From Cytidiella melzeri (lineage: Eukaryota > Basidiomycota > Agaricomycetes > Polyporales > Irpicaceae): 39,418 bases of DNA. The stretch spans positions 1-39,418 of the forward strand of contig JABYQR010000400.1 in assembly GCA_022592445.1 (NCBI GenBank), read 5' to 3'. The notes below the pieces were generated by a model that had not been told where the DNA came from, did not search any database, and worked only from the letters and a program-made list of their open reading frames with translations. The first letter of the stretch is position 1. Every line of letters begins with the position of its first letter. The translations under genes were made by a program, and so were the position numbers. Positions 1-8,430 of this stretch are shown here, one piece after another.

Positions 1-534
1 GATATTGGCACAGTTATTGTCTGAGCTGCAGTGTGTAACAGTAAGGGTTAAACTCACCAAATAAGTGTTAAACTTGAGGGGGAGATAGTGATATAGAGAG
101 TAAGAGGTGTGGTGAGCGAAGTACTGGAGAGTACAGAGTAGTCCTTTATCAGCAGAGTGGATAAGACTGAGGGGATATGCCCTCAGGAGTGCCTCTATAT
201 ATACATGAACGGGAGGACCCCAGGTACTACCCTTGGACCCCTAATACCTACATGAGTAAGCGAAGTAATCTACCTTACTAAGCATGCCTAGGCCCTAGTG
301 GTGCCACTTCAATAATCAACCAATAGCAATTGTCCCCATGACCTGACCCCATGACCCAGTCCCAAGGCTAGACTTGTTCTAGCTTGTTCTAAGACAAGGC
401 TAGACTTTTCCAGAAGGTTCTAAGAACTATGACATCATCTAATGGAATGTTCTATACTATGACATCATAGCTCCAGCAGGTTCCACAAGGTTCCAGAGAG
501 TTCTATCATGTGATACACAGATCAGGAAAGGAAC

Positions 535-600
535 GCATCAGCGCATCAGAGACAGGAGGTGCATCAGCGCATCAGAGACAGGAGGCGCATCAGCGCATCA
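535..600. repeat. 26-bp tandem repeat, about 2.5 copies
   Basis: Units at 535-560 and 561-586 differ at only one base. A partial third unit follows at 587-600. Each unit contains the nested direct repeat gcatcagcgcatcag followed by agacaggagg. It is a short minisatellite inside the repeat island, and no function is indicated. Confidence 0.85.
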
Positions 601-617
601 ATTGATAGGCATTGAGA

Positions 618-710
618 ATAAGCGCCAGAATAAGCGCCAGATAAGCACTGGATAAGTGCCTAAATAGATGCCGGATAAGCGCTGGATAAGCACCTGATAA
701 GCACCTAAAT
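618..710. repeat. degenerate ataagcgcc short repeat, about 8 copies
   Basis: A 9-base core close to ataagcgcc recurs about eight times at 10-12 base spacing (variants ataagcact, ataagtgcc, atagatgcc, ataagcgct, ataagcacc). It follows the 26-bp repeat directly and runs up to the DMC1 fragment, so it may mark the junction where that fragment was joined to the repeat island. Confidence 0.6.
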
Positions 711-742
711 ATTCCCAATAATACCGTTGCCTGGTAAGGCAA

Positions 743-1255
743 GTCTTGTAGAAACATTGAAAATCTGTGACAATGGCATTATTTTTTACCGATTTTTCCG
801 GGCGCAGAGAACTGAGCGAACAGCAGCAGAAAGTAAGTCGTACGGACGCTTATGGCTAACTCAGACCTGATGTTTGCATTTACAGTTGGCTCAGGTCAGT
901 CGAGCGGCATGTGAGTGTTTTGTTGCTGATGCTGACAGCTGTTGCTTATAGATGCTCTCAAAGCTTAGCAAGCTTTCTGAAGAGTATAACGTAACATCTC
1001 ATCCAGAAGTTCATGTTGCACCCCCAATTGACCAGTTTGAACCTCCAGATCGCTATACTGATGACAAATCAAGTCCAATGTGAGACGCTGTCCTCCAATC
1101 TTGCTGAACATAAGTAACGCCCTGTTTAGCCGACCCAGGAGCAACGATGACCTTTGTCGCGCGTCTTTGCTGCCATGGTACCCTCACGCCTTGAGCTCAC
1201 AGTTGCAGTCGTTCATCTTTTGCAGGAATAGAAGCTGTCAGTCAACTCGAGATCA
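743..1255 (+). pseudogene. DMC1: DMC1 (meiotic RecA-family recombinase) fragment, degraded
   Basis: This is a piece of the C-terminal half of DMC1, the meiotic strand-exchange recombinase. Five exon remnants follow the family in order. About 743-832 gives the Walker B region, with MALFFTDFSGRRELSEQQQK at 773-832. Then come LAQ (886-894), MLSKLSKLSEEYN (952-990), IAILMTNQVQ (1049-1079) and SDPGATMTFVA (from 1130). The gaps still read as GT-AG introns of about 50-58 nt, with phases that join correctly. The 5' half (N-terminal domain and Walker A) is missing. Bases are missing between the aspartate codon near 768 and the ATG at 773. A one-base loss near 1161 shifts the frame before a decayed ALKPIGGHILSH-like block (LLPWYPHALS). 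Two substitutions are G-to-A type (family Gly to Arg, Arg to Gln). Because introns are kept, this is a DNA-level copy and not a retrocopy. A working DMC1 is presumably elsewhere. Confidence 0.82.
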
Positions 1256-1768
1256 AGCTAGCCACGTGAACATCTCTTCAAATTTGGATTGTGAACGTTA
1301 ATCTGCATGCTTGCGCGCGACTCGTCGTGATTGATGGAACTTCGTGTTCAAGGTTTTTAGTGCCAACGGCCTTCGACAACAACAGCAAGTACATTATGTG
1401 TCTAGTTTTTGTTCTCACGTCATGTATATGTATGTACAGCATGCATGCGCATATAGATCTGATTGTCATACGCGCGATATCGAGAATCCCGAGCGGAATG
1501 CATATAGAAGCATGAGAACCGCAATATATATGGCGGCCACCTCTTGTTCTGCTTGAAGAATACATGACTTATAGGCCATTGATATTCAATCTTTATATTC
1601 CCATACTCTTTATATATTTCTCGTGCATATTTGATGAATATGCGAAGAATATGCAGCCTATTCAGCGCCTATTTCTCAATAATAGGAGAGGCTGATGTGT
1701 GGTGCAGTAATTTGGAAGCTAACTACAAATTCACAACCCCTACATTCTTGGACAATGTAAATTTGTGG
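1256..1768. other. no gene recognised
   Basis: This AT-rich stretch lies between the DMC1 remnant and the satellite. Short ORFs occur on both strands but none has splice structure or family motifs. The end of the stretch (tgtaaatttgtgg, about 1756-1768) recurs immediately before the second satellite array at about 5242-5254, so that boundary belongs to the repeat. Confidence 0.5.
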
Positions 1769-2609
1769 CTGCATCAGCTGTGAGTGCTGCATCTGGTTGT
1801 TCCACAAGTTTCACAACTGTTAGTTGGTTTCTAAGCAGGAGTTAAAATCAGAACACAGCCTGTGGCAGTTCCAATGGAGGTGAGGCAGTTCAGACATCAA
1901 CAGTACATGGTTGCATCAGCAGCAAGCACTGTGTTGGATTGTTCCACAAAGTTTCACAACCATTAATTGCTCTCTCAGGAGGGGTTACAATCAGAACATA
2001 GCCTGTGGTGGTTCTGATGGGGCTGAGGCAGTTCAAACATGAACAGGACATGATTGCATCAGCATAGAGCACTGCCTTCAATTCTTCCATACAGTTTCAC
2101 AACCACCAGTTTCTCCACAAGTAGGAGATACAATCAGAACACAGCCTTTGAAAGCTCTAATGGGGGTGAGGTAGCGCAGATATCAGCAAGACGTGGTTTT
2201 ATCAGCAGCCAGCGCTGCATTCAATTGGTCCACAAATTGTCACAACCACTACTTTTCAAGCAGGAATTACAACTGTGGCAGTTCCAATGGGGGTGAGGCA
2301 GTTCAGACATCAACAGTACATGGTTGCATTGGCAGCAAGCACTGCATTTGATTGGGTTCACAAGGTTTCACAACCACTACTCTCTAAGCAGGAGTTACAA
2401 TCAGAACACAGCCTGTGGCAGTTCTAGTGGGGCTGATGCAGTTCAGACAACAACAGCACATGGTTGCATCACCATAGAGCACTGCATTTGATTCTTCCAC
2501 ACAGTTTCACAACCACTGGTTGCTCTATAAGCAGGAGTTACCATCAGAACCCAGCCTGTGGCAGTTCCAATGGGGGTGGAGGCAGTGCAGACATCAGCAG
2601 GACACATGT
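1769..2609. repeat. ~143-bp satellite, array 1 (six copies)
   Basis: Six head-to-tail monomers start with ttgcatcag-like sequence at 1769, 1911, 2054, 2197, 2324 and 2464. Lengths are 142, 143, 143, 127, 140 and about 145. Each contains, in order, an agcactg block, tttcacaacc, a gcaggagttacaatcagaac block, cctgtggcagttccaatggg, gaggcagttcagacatcaac and an acatgg end. The fourth monomer has lost about 16 bases of the cagaacacagcctg part. Monomers are diverged from one another, so the array is not freshly amplified. The short ORFs here are repeat artefacts. Confidence 0.9.
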
Positions 2610-2707
2610 AACATGTTCTAGCAATTGATCTTGTGAGACACCCTCAACTCCTTCATTCTGGAAGCATGTAATTTTCTAGAATCAGCAGTGAACACTGCAC
2701 AAGATTA

Positions 2708-2908
2708 CAGTAGCGGCAAAAAGTCTTGCGACACCGCAAGCGCACAACTCTTTGCTCTCCGTTTGAGCTCAACACTGCTTATTTTATTCAATCATTTTTT
2801 ACACATTGAGTATTGTATGTATAGAATATGTCTACAGTGAGATTAAAAGAGTCTGTCTCGTATATAACACATTGTGCACAATCCGCGCTGTCGCGACGCT
2901 AGGCGCCC
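2708..2908 (+). repeat. left inverted repeat of the Tc1 element
   Basis: The outer 30 bp match the right end perfectly. Further in, matching blocks are gagctca near 2766, gtgcacaatccgcgc near 2874 and taggcgccc ending at 2908. The last block lies 201 bp from the element end, exactly as far as its partner (gggcgcc from 4109) lies from the right end. Long inverted repeats with distal and internal blocks resemble the IR/DR class of Tc1 elements. A TATA-like tatataac at about 2861-2868 could drive the transposase. Confidence 0.82.
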
Positions 2909-3017
2909 GTCGCGCGCACGCCCACTATTTGGGTTTGTTTTGTTTTTCGATCTCTCCACTTCACCACTATCGTGCTTTTTTCGATACCACCCACTCTCCC
3001 AACTCTAGACCACACAT

Positions 3018-4034
3018 ATGGTGCAGTGTACCCCTACTAAAAAGGCCCAAATTTGGACTCTGCATAATGAAGGTGTCAGTGTGCCTGACATTCGCAAGAA
3101 AGTCCCCGTCCACCGGTCCACCATCTATCGCACCATCCAAAAACTATCCCACAATCCTGACTTCTATGCAAACAAGCCCAAGACAGGTTGCCCTCGCGTT
3201 CTACAAGACCGCGATCTCCGTCACGCCTCTTTACTCCTGGCACAACAAGAGGCCCGCAGCGCTACGGACGTGCAGCGCAAGGCATTCCCACAAGTGGCTG
3301 CCTGAACAACGTGTCACAACCTTGCAGAGATTGGGCTGAAGGGATATGTGCGTCGACAAAAGCCGTTTCTCTCTGTAGCTCATAAGAAGAAGCGCAAGTG
3401 GTGGGCTGGACATGCGACCAGATGGGGGCAGAAAGAGTGGGGGGTAATGGTGTTCTCAGATGAGTCCAAATTTAATGTATTTGGCTCAGATGGGAGGGAA
3501 TACTGCCGAAGAAGACAGGGCGAGGAGTTTTTGGACCGGAATGTGCAGAAGACAGTGAAGCACGGGGGTGGGAGTATCATGGTGTGGGGATGCATCACTT
3601 TGAAGGGAAAAGGAAGGCTACACCGCATTGATGGGAAGATGGATGCAAAGCTTTACTGCTCCATCCTATCAGAGTCTCTTCTGGGCACATTGGCAGACCA
3701 AGATTTGACCTGCCGACAGATCATTTTCCAACAGGACAATGATCCAAAGCACATGTCAAAGCTTGCTACAGCTTGGTTCAAGGAGAACAAGATCACTGTA
3801 TTGCCCTGGCCTCCAAATTCACCAGATATGAATATTCTGGAGAATGTCTGGGACCATCTAGACCGCAAATTATGCGCTCGCAAGCAGCAACCGTCGAATA
3901 AGGAGGAGCTGTGGGAGGCATTGCAGGAGGAGTGGGCAAATTTGGATGATGAGTATATCAAGGGATTGTATGAGTCTCTCCCCACTTGTGCAGCAGAGCT
4001 TATGTGGGCAAAGGGGTCCTATACTAGGTACTAA
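3018..4034 (+). pseudogene. Tc1/mariner transposase, DD34E, one in-frame stop
   Basis: Cut-and-paste transposase of the Tc1 group. The frame runs from an ATG at 3018 to TAA at 4032-4034, with one TGA at 3303-3305. The parts before and after the stop are in the same frame, and the family pattern continues straight through (LAEIGLKGYVRR follows the stop). Residues 1-95 hold the helix-turn-helix DNA-binding part (VPVHRSTIYRTIQ). The catalytic triad is the Asp of FSDES, the first Asp of QQDNDPKH and the Glu of ILENVW, with 34 residues between the last two, so DD34E. The stop fits a CGA-to-TGA change, a C-to-T transition such as methylation or RIP produces. Total length about 338 codons is normal for the family. 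It is probably non-functional unless the stop is read through. Confidence 0.93.
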
Positions 4035-4108
4035 TTTTACCAGAATTTTTTGACAAATTTTTACATAGAATAGTCGAGATGATGTGCAATAGTAGTAGTA
4101 CAACACGT

Positions 4109-4309
4109 GGGCGCCTAATGCAGTTTTCGCGCGGATTGCACGTAGTTCCTCGCGCACAACGTCAATCAGCCTTATTTTACTAAGGACACAATTTTTACAC
4201 GATAACGAATGTGTGAGAACTGAACCCAAAACTATATGCAAAAAATGAGCTCGAACGATGAGAAACATCTTGCGCGCTCGCGGTGTCGCAAGACTTTTTG
4301 CCGCTACTG
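4109..4309 (-). repeat. right inverted repeat of the Tc1 element
   Basis: This is the partner of 2708-2908. The outer 30 bp (4280-4309) are the exact reverse complement of the left end. The inner blocks gggcgcc (4109-4115) and gcgcggattgcac (4129-4141) mirror the left side at almost the same distances from the end. Confidence 0.82.
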
Positions 4310-4311
4310 TA

Positions 4312-5003
4312 ATTACAAGATAGTCAAAGCCCCTTGCTCCCATTGATGACTACCTTCGTCAATGTATGGCTCCTTTTCCCGCAACCAAACTCATCAACTG
4401 TGGTACAGTCACTTTATCCCTGATCAAGTTGCCTATCAAAGGTGTCACCAATAGCAAATGCCTGTAAAACAGTCAATATTCATGACCAGATGGCTTGGAA
4501 AGATCCTTACCAGAAACAGAGTTGTTTACTGAGGTTCTTTTTGATGACAATGTCACAGGTGCAATTCCTATTTCATGCTATATGATTTATTCAATTTGCT
4601 ATCAATAACATAATCACTTGTAACCCTGCTCCTGCAGTTTACCAAATTGTATCTAGATTATTGAACATAGTTCAACACCATCAAGAAGAAGACACATGTC
4701 AAACAATCTTTGTCTTCATGCTCTACTCCACAAACTTGTTTCAATTCTGTACTCACACCCATTGTTGCACTTCAAACAATACAGCACAGTCCCTCTTCTT
4801 TCATGAATGATTGTGTGCTCTAGTGAAGACAAACCACCAACTTACTATACATTACTCATTGGAAAAGCTATTCCCAACAAGATTACTTGTTCAGGCTTCT
4901 ACCAGCACCAAGTCTACTTACAAATCTGGCTCAAAAAGTAATATTTCATTAAATCCTCACGAATTTTACTTGCTGCTTGCCGGCCTTGCTAATGCTAGTA
5001 AGC
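4312..5003. repeat. compound dispersed repeat, copy 1 (blocks B and C)
   Basis: Block B (about 4312-4560) contains agccccttgct, caatgtatggctcc, gtcactttatccc and aggtgtcaccaatag. It recurs at 5672-5925 and, less well, at 7810-7990. Block C (about 4585-5003) contains cataatcacttgtaaccctg, acaaaccaccaacttactat and ttgctgcttgccggccttgc. It recurs at about 7407-7807. No protein frame runs through either block. Block B is the right flank of the Tc1 insertion. The ORF at 4811-5008 is part of block C and is not a gene. Confidence 0.75.
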
Positions 5004-5129
5004 TATAAGAGATATACTGCTTGAGGTAGCTTGGCACCCAAGTACATTGCCAATCCTCATAAGTAATACAGTGAATTATTTACTGTTGTGTTGGGAAATT
5101 AGCTAGAATTAGCACTGTGTTGATGGGGT

Positions 5130-5233
5130 GTTCAGAGTGCACTCTGATTAATAGTCTCATTAAGAAAAATGATGGCAAGAAAGATCACCACTTAATCAGA
5201 TCTTGAATCACTGATAATCAAACTACTCTGAAC
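5130..5233. repeat. MITE-like palindromic element (~104 bp)
   Basis: It starts gttcagagt (5130-5138) and ends actctgaac (5225-5233), a perfect 9-bp inverted repeat. Internal inverted words follow (ctgattaa near 5143; ttaatcag near 5191), and the perfect 16-bp palindrome tcagagtgcactctga lies near the left end. It lies just upstream of the second satellite array. No clear target duplication is visible, so a decayed MITE and a chance hairpin both remain possible. Confidence 0.4.
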
Positions 5234-5254
5234 TTCCCTAATGTAAATTTGTGG

Positions 5255-5540
5255 TTGCATCAGCAGTCAGCGCTGAATCTAATTGTTCCATGAAGTTTCA
5301 CAATTATTGATTGCTCTCTAAGCAGGAGTCACATTCAGAGCACAGCCTGTGACAGTTCCCATGGGAGTAAGGCAGTTCAGACATCAACAGGCCGTGTTTG
5401 CATCAGCAGTGAGCACTGTGTCTGATTGTTCCACAAAGTTCAACAACCATTAGTTGCTCTCTAAGCAGAAGTTACAATTGAACACAGCCTGTGGTTGTTT
5501 CAATTGGAATGAGGCAGTTCAGACATCAACAGGACACATG
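5255..5540. repeat. ~143-bp satellite, array 2 (two copies)
   Basis: Monomers at 5255-5397 and 5398-5540 are each 143 bp, in the same orientation and family as array 1. The flanks also match: tgtaaatttgtgg lies before the array and taacatgttct after it, as at 1756-1768 and 2609-2620. The whole satellite-plus-spacer-plus-block-B unit was therefore duplicated, not just the monomers. Confidence 0.85.
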
Positions 5541-6070
5541 TAACATGTTCTGGGACTTGCTCTAATGATACATGTTCATTTTTGAAGCAAGAAATTTTCT
5601 GGCATCAGCAGTGAGTTTTGCTGTGCACCACAAGTGATTGTTGCATCAGCAGTGAACACTGCACAAGATCAATGATAAGATACATGAAGCCCCTTGCTAC
5701 CATTGGTGACTACCTTGCTCAATGTATGGCTCCTTTCACTGCAATCAAACTTATCAATTGTAGTGCAGTCACTTTATCCCAGATCAGGTTGCTGATTAAT
5801 GGTGTCACAAATAGTAAACACCCTTACTACAGTCAATATCCATGAGCAGATTACTTGGCAAGGTACTTACCAGGAACAAAGTTGTTTACTGAGGTTTTTT
5901 TTGGTAACAAATTCACTGGTTCAAGTCTCATCCCATTGAAACTGCCACAGGCTGTGTTATGATTGTGACTCCTGCTTGAGGAGCACCTAGTGGTTGTAAA
6001 ACCTTGTTGAACAATCAGACGCAGTAATCACTGCTGATGCAACCAGAAATCAAGATTGTCCAGGAATGTA
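5541..6070. repeat. compound repeat copy 2 (spacer, block B, inverted satellite monomer)
   Basis: 5541-5670 matches the spacer left of the Tc1 element, including gcagtgaacactgcacaagat. 5672-5925 is block B. 5936-6065 is a single satellite monomer in the opposite orientation (aactgccacaggctgtg, then tgcttgagg, then actgctgatgcaacc). The position equivalent to the Tc1 target lies at 5670-5671, so this copy shows the sequence before insertion. Confidence 0.7.
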
Positions 6071-6211
6071 GGAGTTGAGAATGTTTTCAACTTCCAACAT
6101 ACTGGTAATGCTTGTGACATGGATAGTCCAACAGAGACCGGATTTTTCCAACAATGTCACAAGTTTACAGCCTTAGGCGCCTATCTAGAGCGCTTATTTT
6201 CTGGCTAGGAG

Positions 6212-6860
6212 TGTTACCGGACCTAACCCTAACCCGGGTCACGTGACATCCTGCCTTATTTATCAATAGTCCAGACCCAAACCCTAGACTCAATCTGGAG
6301 CGGTTCCAGATCAACCTAGGCTATTGTTCTATTGTTCTCCTTCCATTGTTAGGGATTCCCCAGGGATTCCCCCAGTTCTTATTGTCCTATTGTCTTTCGT
6401 CTATTGTCTTCTGTCTATTGTTAGGGATTCCCCAGGGATTCCCCCAGTTTCTATTGTTCTATTGTTCTATTGTCTTATTGTTCTAGCTCTATTGTTCTAC
6501 GCACCCTGGTCTTTGACAGCTACCCTGGTCCCTTATTGTTCTATTGTTACTCCAGCCCCACAGTTACTCCAGTCCCTAGTGTGGGAACTTGTGCACAGAC
6601 CACCCAGCAACAGTATATATAGTAGCCCTTACCCTCCCTAGCTCTGCATCTTGACCTCTCTGTCATTTGCACTGCTAGGTGAGTTACTGCATGTAACTTA
6701 GTATCATACCTTATTAACTCTGTCATTTGCACTGCTAGTATCTGGCCTCTGTGCCTGCTTATCATCGACTTTGACCTCGTTGTCGTCGTTGGAGATCTAC
6801 TTCCACTCCCACTTCCTCTCCTCTTCACCCTTGTTTAGGGTTTATCAGCATAGCAGCAGT
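6212..6860 (+). repeat. LTR-like segment, plus orientation
   Basis: It starts tgttaccgg at 6212, a plausible LTR 5' end. A promoter-like tract of about 300 bp follows, built of ctattgttct repeats (6321-6548) and two copies of a ~33-bp unit around ggattccccagggattcccc (6345-6377, 6417-6449). A TATA box (agtatatatag, about 6610-6620) comes next. Downstream, the 21-bp word starting ctctgtcatttgcactg occurs twice (about 6657-6677 and 6718-6738). The 3' boundary is not identified and no retroelement coding sequence follows. It could be a solo LTR or a non-autonomous element. Confidence 0.4.
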
Positions 6861-7106
6861 CGCTCCGCGACAGCTTGCTCAGAGCCAATAATGTTTGTGA
6901 CATGTCTTCTGATTGTAATCCTTGTACAGAGAGCAAGCAATGTCTGTGAATGGCTGTACATGTACCTGACCAGAATTTGCCAACATGTGCCAGCAAGAGT
7001 GGAGCTTGAATCTGAGTCTGAGTGATGTTTTCATTATACTGGCCATAACTTGCTCGAATTTACTTCAGTGGACAATTTTTTGCACCAGGTTTTGCCACAA
7101 GATGGG

Positions 7107-8345
7107 GCTATCCAATGGTGTAAAATGTATGAAAATTTGTACCCATATGCAGTCTACAAAAATCAAAAAGTGCAGTTTGATTGCAACAATGATCTGATAC
7201 AAAGTTATAAAGGGCTGATAACAAAGTCAGTGTAATGCCATCAGCTGTATTCATTGCTTTGGTATTGGAATGTTACTGTCTGTGTTCTTTCATTAAATTC
7301 CCACACTTTGGGGTACATAAAGGTCACATCTGAAAAAGCATCAATGTGCTGGAGCACACTGGAATGATTCTTCTTCATTCTTCATTCTTCAGCAATTGTA
7401 ACTTATTCAATTTCCTATCAGTAACATAATCACTTGTAACCCTGCTCCTGCAGTTTACTAGAATTGTATCTAAATCAGTTGACATAGTTCAACACCATTA
7501 CAAAGAAGACACCTGTCAAACAACCTTTATCTCTACTCTACAAATTTGTTCGAATTCTGTACTCACACCTGTTGTTGCCCTTTCAACAATACAGCACAGT
7601 CCTTCTCCTTTTCTGGATTACTGCATACTCCAGTGAGGACAAACCACCAACTTACTATACATTACTCATCAAAGAAGCTATTCACAACAAATGACTTAGT
7701 CAAGCTGCTACCAGCAGCAAGTTTACTTACAATTTTGGCTCAAAAAGTAATATTTCCTTCAATCTTCAGGATCTGTACTTGCTGCTTGCCGGCCTTGCAA
7801 ACGCTAGTATCAATGTATGCTTGCTTTGCTCACAACTAAACTTATGAATTGAATAACAGCTACTTTATCCCAGATTAAATTACTTACCAAAGGCGTCACC
7901 AATAACAACAATATTCATGATCAGATTACTTGGCAAGGTTATGACCAGGAACAAAGTCACTTGTCCAAATAACTATCCAAGGCTATACTTGATTCAATCT
8001 GGTATCAGTAACAAGGTTACTCATACACAAAATTACTTAGTCAAGCTGCTACTAGTAGCAAAGTTACTTACTAATCACTGGCAGACTCCAACAGTACTAA
8101 CATATCCAACCTTTGGAAATTGTACTTGCTGCTTGCCAGCCCTGCTAACACTAGTTTTGAGTATGGCTCAGGTGTCTAGAAATCTTGTTACCAGCACATT
8201 GCCAACACATAGGGCTATCCATTGAGGTCTGATATGTATCCATTTTTCCCATTTGCCAGCTGTAACAGTCATTGACTGTATTTTGATCTCATACAAAGTT
8301 TTGAAGGGCTCATAACAATACAATGTAGTGCCATCCATTGATTTC
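7107..8345. repeat. compound repeat copy 3 and a diverged ~135-bp repeat pair
   Basis: Block C recurs at about 7407-7807 and is followed by a weak block B (7810-7990), keeping the words but not the order of copy 1. A second family occurs as a pair at about 7107-7240 and 8210-8345 (ggggctatcca, then gat-ct-atacaaagtt, then aagggct-ataaca, then gtgccatc). Fragments of block C also appear at 8020-8060 and 8125-8160. No coding frame is supported anywhere between 6860 and 8430. Confidence 0.65.
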
Positions 8346-8430
8346 AAGTTAGTAATGCAGCAACTGTTACTGAGTCTATAAGGGAGCTGTGTTACATCTA
8401 CCATAACATCAAAGCAGTTGCCCTTGATAT

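Larger units (their letters stand above)
1..730 (-). repeat. LTR-like remnant (minus orientation)
   Basis: Read on the minus strand, this segment has a TATA box (tatatata at about 196-204) followed by about 160 bp ending in ctgttaca at about 37-44. That layout resembles the U3-R-U5 part of an LTR. The upstream part holds short direct repeats such as ctatgacatcat and gttctag. No primer-binding site or coding frame of a retroelement is visible, so it would be a solo LTR or a truncated end. The left boundary lies at or beyond the window edge and the right boundary is uncertain. The call is inferred from layout only. Confidence 0.33.
2708..4309 (+). mobile_element. Tc1/mariner-type DNA transposon (1602 bp)
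   Basis: The element is bounded by a perfect 30-bp terminal inverted repeat starting cagtagcggcaaaaag (2708-2737 and 4280-4309). It is flanked by TA on both sides (2706-2707 and 4310-4311), the target duplication of the Tc1/mariner superfamily. The inverted similarity continues inward, imperfectly, for about 201 bp. Inside is one transposase reading frame with the DD34E triad. A paralogous unoccupied target lies at 5655-5700, where gcacaagat is followed directly by the matching right flank. The intact outer ends suggest ends that could still be recognised by a transposase supplied elsewhere, but the element's own transposase is broken. Confidence 0.95.

Noticed and set aside
535..600. CRISPR-like array
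   Set aside because: The units are contiguous tandem repeats without unique spacers, in a eukaryotic repeat island.
3306..3322. Possible intron (gtgtcac…cttgcag) that would remove sequence next to the transposase stop
   Set aside because: It would be only about 10-17 nt, below splicing limits, and the stop at 3303-3305 lies before it.
2806..3339. 177-codon ORF overlapping the start of the transposase
   Set aside because: It overlaps the transposase in another frame and starts within the inverted repeat; no family motif.
6221..6236. Telomere-like cctaaccctaaccc
   Set aside because: Only about two TTAGGG-type units, inside an LTR-like segment with ordinary sequence on both sides; not a telomere.
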